In this document: positions 36,074 to 44,439 of the stretch, piece by piece | How positions within the stretch are numbered: the stretch's first letter is position 1 | Layout: each line of letters begins with the position of its first letter | DNA from: Anaerolineales bacterium | GTDB taxonomy: Bacteria; Chloroflexota; Anaerolineae; Anaerolineales; Villigracilaceae | Length of the DNA: 64,000 nt | Direction: 5' to 3' | Assembly (NCBI GenBank): GCA_014860745.1 | Contig: JACZJC010000039.1 | Coordinates: forward strand, 1 to 64,000 | The notes under the pieces: model-generated | Seen by the model: only the letters and a program-made list of their open reading frames with translations | What the model was told of the DNA's origin: nothing | Database searches by the model: none | Translations under genes and position numbers: made by a program

Positions 36074-37768
36074 CTATTTTTCCGGCACGCCATTATCAAT
36101 CCACTTAATCACGTTATTCAGTTCTTCATTCGTGAAATTGACGAAATGGTCGCCCAACTGAACTTGAATCAAAAGACTATCCGTTGAATTGCCGGAGAGG
36201 ATGATCGCGCCGTTTTCACCGCCTTTGAGAATCGCTTCATACGTGGAGAGATCGAGTCCTTCCGGTGCAGATTCACCTTCAGTGTGGCAGCCGGTGCATT
36301 TGATCGTAAACAATGCTCCGATGTAATTCTCATAGGTTGGGTCACCGGCTAGTGTGGGCACTTCAGGAGCGGGTTCCGGGGGAGGCAATTGGTTTTTGAT
36401 AATTTCACGCAGGGTGGGCGCGTCAAAACCCGCAAAGGTGAATACGCTCCCATGGCAGGCGCTGTTGGAACAAAATGATGTATTGCTCGTGCCGCCGGGA
36501 TCCTTCGTATCGTGACAGTTCGAGCAAGATGGGCCAATGGCCTGGTTGTGCATGCTGATCCAGTTCGGGTTGAGATGCGTCTCTGGTTCCGGACCGTTGC
36601 TGATCTCGATATTTGTAATGAAATCATCGGCAGCCGCTACAACCGGGATGGCATGACAAATATTGCACTCAAGACGCACAGCCTCATCTTTCTCATTCAA
36701 ATGCTTGCCGTCATGGCAGCGGAAACAGCCCGGCGAGTTGATATGGCCCAGGTTGTTTGGGTATGTGGTCCAGTCTATCTTCTGGTCGTGGAACACGGTG
36801 CGGTCGTAGATGGCTTGAATCTCAGCAACCGCTTTTTTAACCTTTTCCCCATTCTGGCTGTAATAATCGAACAGGTTGTTTTTATAATCCTCTTCGATAC
36901 CGGCAATCGCCTGCATGGCCTCTTTGCGCGACGCATATTCCGCCGTGAGCACATTCACCGCTTTTGCATGGATAAGCGGAATGGACGGATCGATCAGGCC
37001 GTTCGCCATGGATGCATCCACTGAGTTTACGGGGATGTCAAAGGTATGCGTTACGCGGTTATGGCAGGTGATGCAGTCCATTTGTTTGAGCTGGCTTTCG
37101 TCCAGCGTGGATGGGTCGAAGCCTGACTCGATGTCGGTATATTCGGTGTATGTGCCGTCTTCGTTGTATACACGCACATAGGGAATATCCTGGCTTAATT
37201 CATCAGTTGAGTAATAAAGGACCTTGCTGGCAATATGCCAGTGAATCCCGCGCGCATTGCCGCTGCGGGCATCCCCGCCGCCGGTCTTCATGATGAGATA
37301 AATGCTCGAAGAAGTGTTTTCAAGATCATCGGCATAATGAAAAATTCGCCTCAGGCTGTCATCGGAGAAGGTTTCTGGACGATGGCATTTTTCACAGGTT
37401 TGCAGCGAAGGGCGCAATGCTTTTGCACGGATGGGGTATTCGTAGAGGTTGAAAATCTCGTAATAGGCCTCCTTGATGCCCTGGGTCTTGCGCATGGCCT
37501 GGTCGGTAAAGGAAGCGCGGCCGATGTGGCATTCCTCACAGGTGACGTTCGAGTGCGGGGACTCGTGGAAGGCGGTGCTCTGCGGCGGCATGGTATGGCA
37601 GACCGTGCCGCAGAATTGGTTTGAATTGGTGTATTCCCAGGTGTGAATGCCGCCAAATCCAATGGCAGCCGCCAGGACGATCAATGTAATGTAGGGCAGT
37701 AATAGAACCCAGCGGGGAGAATCAGGCGCAGGGAAAAGGAACTTGTTTAACTTTTCACGAAATTTCAT
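36074..37768 (-). CDS. nine-heme cytochrome c with N-terminal anchor
   Basis: 564 residues; the ATG at 37768 follows CTGGAGGCCGTA. One membrane helix (WVLLLPYITLIVLAAAIGF) precedes the heme part. Seven ordinary CxxCH sites are present (CEECH, CEKCH, CITCH, CFRCH, CNICH, CSNCH, CTGCH) plus CGTVCH (CxxxCH) at the start of the heme region and CSNSACH (Cx4CH) near 480. The first part resembles NapC/NrfH-type quinol dehydrogenases (CHTMPPQ, CHIGRASF). The last about 100 residues form a monoheme cytochrome c domain. It is the last gene of an operon with a cytochrome b and another multiheme cytochrome. Confidence 0.88.
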   Translation of the reverse strand: MKFREKLNKFLFPAPDSPRWVLLLPYITLIVLAAAIGFGGIHTWEYTNSNQFCGTVCHTMPPQSTAFHESPHSNVTCEECHIGRASFTDQAMRKTQGIKEAYYEIFNLYEYPIRAKALRPSLQTCEKCHRPETFSDDSLRRIFHYADDLENTSSSIYLIMKTGGGDARSGNARGIHWHIASKVLYYSTDELSQDIPYVRVYNEDGTYTEYTDIESGFDPSTLDESQLKQMDCITCHNRVTHTFDIPVNSVDASMANGLIDPSIPLIHAKAVNVLTAEYASRKEAMQAIAGIEEDYKNNLFDYYSQNGEKVKKAVAEIQAIYDRTVFHDQKIDWTTYPNNLGHINSPGCFRCHDGKHLNEKDEAVRLECNICHAIPVVAAADDFITNIEISNGPEPETHLNPNWISMHNQAIGPSCSNCHDTKDPGGTSNTSFCSNSACHGSVFTFAGFDAPTLREIIKNQLPPPEPAPEVPTLAGDPTYENYIGALFTIKCTGCHTEGESAPEGLDLSTYEAILKGGENGAIILSGNSTDSLLIQVQLGDHFVNFTNEELNNVIKWIDNGVPEK

Positions 37769-37853
37769 TACGGCCTCCAGGGTTGCATTGTTGAAATCAA
37801 TTAAAAAATAACCGGATGCATCCTTTCGATTTGGACGAATCCGGCTTTGAGGG

Positions 37854-38708
37854 TTACGGGGTGTTGCCTGTATCTTGCGGCGGCACGGATTGAGTGGCGG
37901 GGGGTACCGTGGTAAGAGCGGTTTCTTCAGCGTTGATAAAGCCATAGATTCCGCCGAGCATGGCAACGGTCAGGAGGGCGGCGATGGGGTAATAGATCAT
38001 CTGGCGCTTGCGAATGGTCGCCGCATCAGGCCTGCGGTCTGCGATCCCGGCTTTGATATCCGCCAGCTCGAGTGGATGTTCGTGCAGCATTTCATCTTCA
38101 GTGATCCGGCCATTGAACATGGCTTTATTGAAGCGTTTGATGTGCACGCCGTACATATGCCAGACGATGATGGCCAGCACAGCCAATACCGCCTCACCGC
38201 CATGAGCAGCCTTGGCGGCAGGGACAAATTCTCCGGGCAGGTATTGGGTGGCAGTGATCGGGTTCCACATGAGGAAGCCGGTCAGGCCCATCACAATTGC
38301 ACCCCAAACAAAAGCCCAGTATTCCATTTTTTCTTCGAAGGTATAGCGCCCCATTTGGGGATAGGACTTTGCGAAGCCGAGGTTGTATAACAGGGCTTGA
38401 ATCCCGTCTTTGGCATCTTGCAGGGAGGGCAGCATGGACATTTTGTCCCGCAGGACGAAGACGCTGTACCCCATCACAAGGATGTGCCAGGCGGTTCCGA
38501 ACATCATGACAATGGCAGCGGTGTGGTGGATGGTACGCAGGGTTTCGATACCGCCAAGCCCGCGTATGATCGCCAGGGAAATATTTGAATCGGCGAATTT
38601 TTGCGGAACACCTGTCAGACCGAGGGTCACAAAGGAGAGCATCATGATCCAGTGCTCAATGCGCCGGGCCAGCGGGAAACGGAGATAGGCTTGCGTTACC
38701 TTGTTCAT
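37854..38708 (-). CDS. cytochrome b subunit, formate-dehydrogenase-gamma-like
   Basis: 284 residues with four main membrane helices plus a C-terminal one. Heme-ligand histidines fit the di-heme b family: RRIEHWIMM, TIHHTAAIVMMFGTAWHI, and IIVWHMYGVHIKRFNKAMF. It would carry electrons across the membrane between quinone and the outward-facing cytochromes made from the genes on both sides. The start overlaps the stop of the upstream cytochrome gene (ATGA). The gap to the next gene is 85 nt. Confidence 0.9.
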   Translation of the reverse strand: MNKVTQAYLRFPLARRIEHWIMMLSFVTLGLTGVPQKFADSNISLAIIRGLGGIETLRTIHHTAAIVMMFGTAWHILVMGYSVFVLRDKMSMLPSLQDAKDGIQALLYNLGFAKSYPQMGRYTFEEKMEYWAFVWGAIVMGLTGFLMWNPITATQYLPGEFVPAAKAAHGGEAVLAVLAIIVWHMYGVHIKRFNKAMFNGRITEDEMLHEHPLELADIKAGIADRRPDAATIRKRQMIYYPIAALLTVAMLGGIYGFINAEETALTTVPPATQSVPPQDTGNTP

Positions 38709-39865
38709 GCGTGCTTAGTTCCTTTCGCGCGGTTGACGATGCGCCGGTAAATATCTGTGAGGACGAAGAAGATCATGCCGCCTAGCACCGTGGGGATGAA
38801 TATCTTATAAAAGAGGTTGACGTAATATACGATGGGATAATGTTCGGGGCTGGGTTCGTAGTGGCTCATCCACGCAGCGGGAAAATTGGCGGTGGCGTCG
38901 GGATGGCAGCGCTGGCATTTGATGAGCAGGTTTTCCTGCATGGCAATGCCGGCTTCGGGGTTGTTCACTTTAGCAATATCGTGAACGCCATGGCAGTCGG
39001 TGCAGACCGGTTTGTTGGTGGGCTGGCCGGGGAATTGTTCTTCAAAGAGTTTGACCGTGGCGCCGTGGAAGTCCGATACGTAGGAGTTGACCACGTTGGT
39101 GGAGATTCCGTATTTATCCATGATGGCTGCGTCGGTGTGGCATTTGGCGCACAGGAAGGGCGTGCTGTTGCGAAAGGTGATCGTGGTTGGGTCTTGAATA
39201 TTGTGCACGCCGTGACAGTCGATACAGGTGGGGACGTCGGTATTATTTTCCTGCGTCAGCGCGTTGCCGTGCACGCTGGTTTTGTAGGTATCATAGATTT
39301 CGGTATGGCATTGGGCACAGGTGGTGGGGATATGCAGGCGCGCGGAGGGTGTGAGTTGGCCGCTGGTTTTGCCTGTCAGGCGGGTTTGGGTATGCGGATT
39401 GTGACAGTCCATGCAGACGGCGGCATTCTTATTACCTTCGTCGAATGCGCGTTGGTGTACGCTGTTATGGACATTTGTGTATTGTTCTTCGTGGCATTCT
39501 TTGCAAGTTTCCAGAAAGGTCAAGGTGAAGTCGCGTGTGTTTTTTACTTTTACATCGGGATGGGGATAATCGCTGATGTCGGTATGGCAGTCGACACAGG
39601 CGATTCCTTCCTCGCCGTGAACGGACATCCCAAATTCGGTCGGGTTGATGGTGACGGGCAGGGATTCGCTGCCCAGAGTTTTATCGATCCCCTCCTCCTG
39701 ATGGCAGGCCAGACAAAAATCGTTGGAGGGTTTATCCTCCTGAATTGAGGGTGAAGCCTGAACCGGTGAAGCAAGAGCGGCGAGGGCGAAGATTAAAAGC
39801 CCCAGTCCGAGGAGCAGGCTCACGGTCCAGATGTGAGGCGGGCGGGATATTGTTCTGTGGTGCAT
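38705..39865 (-). CDS. nine-heme cytochrome c with C-terminal anchor
   Basis: 386 residues from the ATG at 39865 (GAAGGAGAA upstream; a GTG one codon earlier is possible). A signal peptide (TVSLLLGLGLLIFALAALA) is followed by nine CxxCH sites (CLACH, CVDCH, CKECH, CMDCH, CAQCH, CIDCH, CAKCH, CTDCH, CQRCH) and a C-terminal helix (IFIPTVLGGMIFFVLTDIY) with a basic tail. Motifs such as CIDCHGVH and CTDCHGVH are usual in cytochromes that partner with cytochrome b. First gene of the operon, translationally coupled to the cytochrome b. Confidence 0.92.
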   Translation of the reverse strand: MHHRTISRPPHIWTVSLLLGLGLLIFALAALASPVQASPSIQEDKPSNDFCLACHQEEGIDKTLGSESLPVTINPTEFGMSVHGEEGIACVDCHTDISDYPHPDVKVKNTRDFTLTFLETCKECHEEQYTNVHNSVHQRAFDEGNKNAAVCMDCHNPHTQTRLTGKTSGQLTPSARLHIPTTCAQCHTEIYDTYKTSVHGNALTQENNTDVPTCIDCHGVHNIQDPTTITFRNSTPFLCAKCHTDAAIMDKYGISTNVVNSYVSDFHGATVKLFEEQFPGQPTNKPVCTDCHGVHDIAKVNNPEAGIAMQENLLIKCQRCHPDATANFPAAWMSHYEPSPEHYPIVYYVNLFYKIFIPTVLGGMIFFVLTDIYRRIVNRAKGTKHA

Positions 39866-39903
39866 CACATTCTCCTTCTTATTAAAATTCAGATAATTCC
39901 TAT

Positions 39904-39940
39904 ATTATATTCCGAAATAATGTCATGGGGCAATTGCCCC
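39904..39940 (-). promoter_or_regulatory. promoter with a 14-bp palindrome over its -35 box
   Basis: On the minus strand TTGCCC (39933-39928) and TATAAT (39909-39904) have an 18-bp spacer. GGGGCAATTGCCCC at 39927-39940 is a perfect palindrome covering the -35 box, as a repressor site might. Confidence 0.55.
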
Positions 39941-39968
39941 AATTCTACGTGGGGTCGGTATGATGACC

Positions 39969-39986
39969 CAGTGCTGAATATCACTG
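39969..39986 (-). promoter_or_regulatory. imperfect CRP/FNR-like dyad
   Basis: CAGTG-N8-CACTG, which contains GTGA-N6-GCAC on the minus strand, one base from the perfect GTGA-N6-TCAC site upstream of the decaheme gene. Its centre is about 80 bp upstream of the predicted start point. Confidence 0.35.
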
Positions 39987-40010
39987 ATTTGGTGTGATTA
40001 AAAAAAGACA

Positions 40011-40046
40011 AAAAAGATGGCGGACAGAAATGTCCGCCATCTTTTT
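40011..40046 (-). terminator. terminator of the decaheme gene
   Basis: AAAAAGATGGCGGACA-GAAA-TGTCCGCCATCTTTTT, a 16-bp perfect stem with a GAAA tetraloop, located just after the stop on the minus strand. Confidence 0.95.
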
Positions 40047-40062
40047 ATTTACGGGGTATTGC

Positions 40063-42243
40063 TTACGGGCGAGTGTATCCGCTCACATTGCCGCCCAGGT
40101 CTTCGATCGAGTCGATCAGGATCTGGATGACGTATTTCGGATTGTGGACGAATGCGCCAGTGTCCTTCAGTACGTATTGATAGTTGAAGGCAGCCTTGAC
40201 TGAACGGGGAGTCCAGGTGGCGTAGCCCTTGCCATCCGCGCCAAAGAAGTATGGGTAGGCAGCAGGGTCATAGGAAACCACGCCGCCATTTGCGGTGGTG
40301 TAGGCCTGGAGTTCGGCATAGAGGGCTTCTGCGAGTGTATCCACTTCGCCCTTGATGCCTTCGGTCACGTCGCCGTCGCCGTCATAGTCCACATCGCTTT
40401 CGCGAATTGCTGTCGGGTCGGTGGTGTCGTGGCAGGTTTCGCAGGATTCAACCTTGGGTTCGAGCGCATGGACATCGTGGCAGTCTGCGCATTTGTTCAA
40501 CTTGCCTGCTTCGTCTGCGTGCATGTTCTGACCCACATACTCCTTGCCCTCGTATTGATAGGCGCCGAGCACGTCGCCGCCAAAGATGGTGGCTCCAGCA
40601 GCAAAGTAGTGGATGTTCTTGAAGCGGACACCCGGGTCCACTGCATCAAGGTCTTTGCCGCGCAGGGCATTGTTCATGCTGGTGGTGGATTCGCGGCCCT
40701 GGTGGCATTGCAAACAAAGATTGGAGTCGTCGGCAACAAACTTGCCGTCGGCATCCTTACCGCCAAAGCTGACGGTCTTACCGCTGGGGAAGATAACAGA
40801 AGCGGTAACATAGCGTTCGGGCCAGGCTTCTTCGTTATGGCAGGTGGAGCACAGCAAACCATTGCTGGCAGGCATGGGGCTCAAGCCGGTGATCGCAGTG
40901 GAACCGCTGCCGGTTACCACGGTGGTGCCGCCATCCTGGATGTAGGTAGGCAGGCCCGTGGCGGTGTGGCATTTCACACAGCCGAACGGAACGATGCCAT
41001 TGCCTTCTTCTTCACCATCCCAATGACGGAATGCTTCAGTGTTTCCTGCAAAGTGACCGGCATCCTCGCGGGCGAGTTTGCTGGTGTCACCGCCAAGATC
41101 GGCAACAGAGTCGACAAGCAATTGAACGATGTACTTGTTGCCGTGGGCAAACGCACCGGGATCCTTGAGGGAGACCTGGTAGTTGTAGGCGGCTTTGAGC
41201 AGGCGGGGAGTCCATGCAGAATAGGCATTCGGGAAGACCGCTTCGCCTTCATCCACTGCGCCGTTAGTGTTGGTGTCCACGAAGAAATAGGGATAGGCCG
41301 CGGAGTCGTACACGAGCGCTGCACCGGCCTTATCGGCAGCATACTTCTGGATCTCGGCATACAGAACTGTCTGCAGGCCTTCGATCTCATAGAACATACC
41401 TTCCTCTACATCGCCATCGCCGTCGTAGTCGTTGGCGGAGGAGATCATGCGAATGTCCTTGAGGTCTTCGACCGCGGCAACATCTTCATGGCAGAAAGCA
41501 CATTGTTCCACTTTGACTTCGAGGGTATGAGGATCGTGACAACCCGTGCAGGAATCATATCCTTCAACATGGGTGTTCTTGGCATCGTAGGTCATGCCTT
41601 CGTATTGATACCCGCCCTGAGTCAAGCCGCCGTAAAGCGTGGCAGCTGCGGCGTAATAGTGAACATTGCGGAAACCAAAGAAGACATCATTCCCCTGGTC
41701 ATCTTTGATGGGAGCGACAACGGCATCCACATCGGTTGCGCCAAACTTTTCGATCTGCGCATCGACGGAGACCTTGGACTCGCGTCCCTGGTGACATTCC
41801 ATACAACGGACGTCATCACCAGCTGTGATGGTAACGCCGGAGGGGAAGGTTACAGTTGTCTTGGAAATGGTGCCGACATTATGGCACGCAGCGCACTGCA
41901 CGCCCTGGGCATCGGCGGCGGCGACAGCGGCATCCACTTTACCGGCCTCAGAGCCGTCCACACCGAGGAAGTCCTGGTAACCGGCGGTGCTGTGGCACTT
42001 GGCGCAGAAGGTGGGTACTTCGGCGGGATCTTCACCATCCCAATGGCGGAAAGGTTCGCTGGCTACGTCAGCGTGGCCGGAACCTTGCCATTCAGCCAGA
42101 TAAGGGGTATCGGGAACAGGAGCAACAGGGGCTTCTGTCACTGCTGTGGCTGGCTCGGTCGTCTGATTGCCGCCGCAGGCCGCTAAAACCGCGCCAACAA
42201 CAATCAACAAACCGATCAAAATAAGCATTTTCTTGAAATTCAT
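40063..42243 (-). CDS. decaheme cytochrome c lipoprotein with internal duplication
   Basis: 726 residues. A lipoprotein signal ends in VLAACGGN, so the mature protein is lipid-anchored on the outer face. Two halves (about 50-385 and 390-726) repeat the same order: FRHWDGE, heme, heme, CHQGRES-type heme, an aromatic HYYAAAATLYGG / HYFAAGATIFGG stretch, GGYQYEGMTY / GAYQYEGKEY, two hemes, DYDGDGDV-EEG or -TEG, and AWTPRLLKAAYNYQ / TWTPRSVKAAFNYQ. Heme sites: CAKCH, CAACH, CMECH, CTGCH, CAFCH, then CVKCH, CSTCH, CLQCH, CADCH, CETCH. The DYDGDGD loops look calcium-binding. It has its own promoter and may be the outermost electron carrier of the island. Confidence 0.93.
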   Translation of the reverse strand: MNFKKMLILIGLLIVVGAVLAACGGNQTTEPATAVTEAPVAPVPDTPYLAEWQGSGHADVASEPFRHWDGEDPAEVPTFCAKCHSTAGYQDFLGVDGSEAGKVDAAVAAADAQGVQCAACHNVGTISKTTVTFPSGVTITAGDDVRCMECHQGRESKVSVDAQIEKFGATDVDAVVAPIKDDQGNDVFFGFRNVHYYAAAATLYGGLTQGGYQYEGMTYDAKNTHVEGYDSCTGCHDPHTLEVKVEQCAFCHEDVAAVEDLKDIRMISSANDYDGDGDVEEGMFYEIEGLQTVLYAEIQKYAADKAGAALVYDSAAYPYFFVDTNTNGAVDEGEAVFPNAYSAWTPRLLKAAYNYQVSLKDPGAFAHGNKYIVQLLVDSVADLGGDTSKLAREDAGHFAGNTEAFRHWDGEEEGNGIVPFGCVKCHTATGLPTYIQDGGTTVVTGSGSTAITGLSPMPASNGLLCSTCHNEEAWPERYVTASVIFPSGKTVSFGGKDADGKFVADDSNLCLQCHQGRESTTSMNNALRGKDLDAVDPGVRFKNIHYFAAGATIFGGDVLGAYQYEGKEYVGQNMHADEAGKLNKCADCHDVHALEPKVESCETCHDTTDPTAIRESDVDYDGDGDVTEGIKGEVDTLAEALYAELQAYTTANGGVVSYDPAAYPYFFGADGKGYATWTPRSVKAAFNYQYVLKDTGAFVHNPKYVIQILIDSIEDLGGNVSGYTRP

Positions 42244-42355
42244 TTTTGCATTCTCCTTTTTATTAATGTGGAAACAAAGCCGATTTATCTCTGATCTTAA
42301 AAACCTCCTTTTCAGGGGATTTCACTCTTTCGCTTTTACGAGCAATTACCTCAGA

Positions 42356-42384
42356 ATTCTAAACATTTGCAAGATTAATAACAA
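42356..42384 (-). promoter_or_regulatory. promoter of the decaheme gene
   Basis: TTGTTA (42384-42379) and TAGAAT (42361-42356) on the minus strand with a 17-bp spacer. The start point is expected near 42349, giving a leader of about 106 nt with AAGGAG before the ATG. The rest of the 300-bp gap up to 42545 holds only the operator below and AT-rich sequence. Confidence 0.6.
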
Positions 42385-42405
42385 GTTAATATGCGCTATA
42401 AGGTA

Positions 42406-42421
42406 CGTGACAAAAGTCACG
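42406..42421 (-). promoter_or_regulatory. CRP/FNR-superfamily-type operator
   Basis: CGTGAC-AAAA-GTCACG is a perfect dyad that contains GTGA-N6-TCAC, the half-site core of CRP-type sites. Its centre is about 64 bp upstream of the predicted start point, near the class I activation distance. Confidence 0.6.
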
Positions 42422-42545
42422 ATAATTTTGGTAAAACCAGGCGGATTTCATGGTTTCTGCACTGATAATTCATATAAATCCAATTCTTTCAAGATTGGAT
42501 ACTGAGAATTATTAAGGTTTATTTTTTCAGTGTGTTGGGAATGAA

Positions 42546-42926
42546 TTAATCATCAGGAGAGCCATCGGCTCCAAGATCGGGCAGGGCTGATTCGATTTCC
42601 TCAGGGCTTTGGCCTGCTTCCAGACGGTCCACTACTTCGTCAAATTCCGGGGGCAGGTCTTCGCCGGTTTCGCTGCCCAGCTTCCGCATCATCTGCCCGA
42701 GCGCTTTTGGGTCTTCGTCGAGACCGTCCAAACCGGGGAAGCCATTTGCCATGGATTCGAGGCGGCTCTCTTCCGATTTTGCAATGCGGACTTTGGTCAT
42801 GCGGCGGCGGACGTTGTCACTGCCGCAGCGCGTGCAATGCACGGGCTTATTCCCGTATTCACTGAAGGTCATGAACACATCAAAGCGGGATTCGCAGGCG
42901 TTGCAGACAAAGTCGTAGGTGGGCAT
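42546..42926 (-). CDS. FmdB-type zinc-ribbon protein
   Basis: 126 residues. The N-terminal 40 residues are the FmdB-type zinc ribbon (MPTYDFVCNACESRFDVF, HCTRCGSDNV); the rest is acidic and rich in Gly, Pro and Glu. FmdB was first proposed as a regulator of formamidase genes, but the domain is widespread and its role is unsettled. TAAAAT (42938-42933) is exactly 6 nt before the ATG, so it is probably leaderless and divergent from gmk. Confidence 0.85.
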   Translation of the reverse strand: MPTYDFVCNACESRFDVFMTFSEYGNKPVHCTRCGSDNVRRRMTKVRIAKSEESRLESMANGFPGLDGLDEDPKALGQMMRKLGSETGEDLPPEFDEVVDRLEAGQSPEEIESALPDLGADGSPDD

Positions 42927-42994
42927 AAGCTTATTTTAACCGAATCAGGCCGGGGGTGGGAAGAGGCGGAGAGTCTCTTTGGTAAAATACATCA

Positions 42995-43612
42995 ATGTCC
43001 AAACCCTTCGAACTACGTAAACCCGACCCGCTGTTGATCGTCATTTCAGGCCCATCCGGCGTGGGCAAGGATTCCATTGTGCAGCGCATGATCGAGCGCG
43101 GCTTTCCCTTTCATTTCGTCGTCACGGCCACCACGCGCGAAAAACGCGAGAACGAAATCCATGGCAGCGATTATTGGTTCGTTTCAAAGGATGAGTTCGC
43201 GCGCATGATCGAGCAGAATGAATTGATCGAATATGCAATTGTGTATGGCGATTACAAGGGCATTCCAAAGGCGCAGGTGCGCGAGGCGCTGGAAAGCGGC
43301 AAGGATGTCATCATGCGGCTGGATGTGCAGGGCGCGGAAACCGTCCGCAAACTTGCCCCCGAGGCCTTGCTGATCTTCATCACCTGTGAAAGCGAAGGGG
43401 AACTGGAACGCCGTTTACGCGAACGCAAAACCGAGACGGCCGATTCGTTGTCCCTGCGCATTGCCACGGCCCGCAAGGAATTTCAACGCCTGGAGGCTTT
43501 TGATTACGTGATCGTCAACCAGGATTTTCATTTGGATGATACGGTGGACAAGGTTCGCGCAATCATCGCTGCGGAACATTTACGCGTGCATCATCGCAAG
43601 GTGACCTTATGA
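42995..43612 (+). CDS. gmk: guanylate kinase
   Basis: 205 residues, the normal length. It phosphorylates GMP to GDP with ATP. The P-loop is ISGPSGVGKDSIVQRM, with Asp after the Lys instead of Ser/Thr; GMP-binding motifs are TTREKRENEIHGSDYWFV and IEYAIVYGDYKGIP; LRLD-type strand VIMRLDVQGAETVRKL and FITCESEGELERRLRER follow. TGG-TAAAAT (42980-42988) is exactly 6 nt from the ATG with no ribosome site, so the mRNA should be leaderless. The rhomboid gene starts in an ATGA overlap. Confidence 0.95.
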   Translation: MSKPFELRKPDPLLIVISGPSGVGKDSIVQRMIERGFPFHFVVTATTREKRENEIHGSDYWFVSKDEFARMIEQNELIEYAIVYGDYKGIPKAQVREALESGKDVIMRLDVQGAETVRKLAPEALLIFITCESEGELERRLRERKTETADSLSLRIATARKEFQRLEAFDYVIVNQDFHLDDTVDKVRAIIAAEHLRVHHRKVTL

Positions 43613-44388
43613 TCGAACCTTCGCCTCTTTCCCCGCTGGAGCCTGCCCCTCCATCCCAAACAGTTCGCGTCGCCCTGCCATCCCTTGCCCCTTCGGTGAC
43701 CTATGCCATCATCGGCATTACGGTGGCTGTTTATCTGTTGCAAAAATTAAGCGTCCTGCTTTTCGGTTACGCCATTTATGAAATCGACTGGCTGGAATAT
43801 TTTTTTGCGCGGTTCAATTCCGCCATCCGCGCGGGGGAGTTGTGGCGATTCATCACGCCGGTCTTTCTGCATGGTTCCATCCCGCACATCTTCTTCAATA
43901 TGTATGCCCTCTTATCCATCGGCACGTTTATGGAAAGGCAGTTTGGGCACGGCAGATTTGCCCTGTTGTATTTCCTGAGCGGGTTCGCGGGGAATGTGTT
44001 TTCCTTCCGTTTCACCGGGGAGAACGGATTTTCAGTGGGCGCATCCACGGCGGTGTTTGGATTGATCGGCGCGGAGGTGATCTTCTTCTACCAGAACCGC
44101 GAACTTTTCGGCGCCTATGCAAAACAATCCATTGGCAATGTTGTCTTCATCATCGCCATCAACCTGTTCATCGGCCTTTCGCCCGGCATCGACAACTGGG
44201 GACATGTCGGCGGCCTGCTGGGCGGCATGATCTTCGCCTGGTTCGCCGGTGTGCGCTGGATGGTGACCGGCATTCCGCCCGGACTGAAATTGGTCGATCA
44301 GCGCGAAGTGCGCGAGGTGATCACCGGCGGCGCCCTGGTTGTGCTCATCTTTAGTACCCTGGCAGCTTGGGGATTTTTCTCTAAATAG
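43609..44388 (+). CDS. rhomboid-family intramembrane serine protease
   Basis: 259 residues with six to seven membrane helices. It cleaves membrane proteins within the bilayer. The catalytic pair is seen in GASTAVFGLIGAE (Ser) and WGHVGGLLGGMIFAWF (His); HGSIPHIFFNMYALLSIGTF and WRFITPVFLH are typical of the N-terminal core. Thr follows the catalytic Ser where Gly is more usual, a common variant. Substrates are unknown. It is translationally coupled to gmk, an arrangement that only reflects operon structure. Confidence 0.92.
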   Translation: MIEPSPLSPLEPAPPSQTVRVALPSLAPSVTYAIIGITVAVYLLQKLSVLLFGYAIYEIDWLEYFFARFNSAIRAGELWRFITPVFLHGSIPHIFFNMYALLSIGTFMERQFGHGRFALLYFLSGFAGNVFSFRFTGENGFSVGASTAVFGLIGAEVIFFYQNRELFGAYAKQSIGNVVFIIAINLFIGLSPGIDNWGHVGGLLGGMIFAWFAGVRWMVTGIPPGLKLVDQREVREVITGGALVVLIFSTLAAWGFFSK

Positions 44389-44427
44389 CAAAACGCCCGT
44401 CCATTCGAATGGACGGGCGTTTTGCTA
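44386..44427. terminator. 42-nt perfect palindrome, bidirectional terminator
   Basis: The sequence from TAGCAAAACGCC to GGCGTTTTGCTA is perfectly self-complementary around TTCGAA and includes the rhomboid stop codon. It separates convergent transcripts. Confidence 0.93.
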
Positions 44428-44439
44428 TGAATTTAAAGA

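Noticed and set aside
40429-42186. Long open frame on the plus strand, 585 codons, opposite the decaheme gene
   Set aside because: It mirrors the biased codons of a Cys/His-rich gene, has no ribosome site and no known motif; the minus-strand product has a lipobox and ten heme sites.
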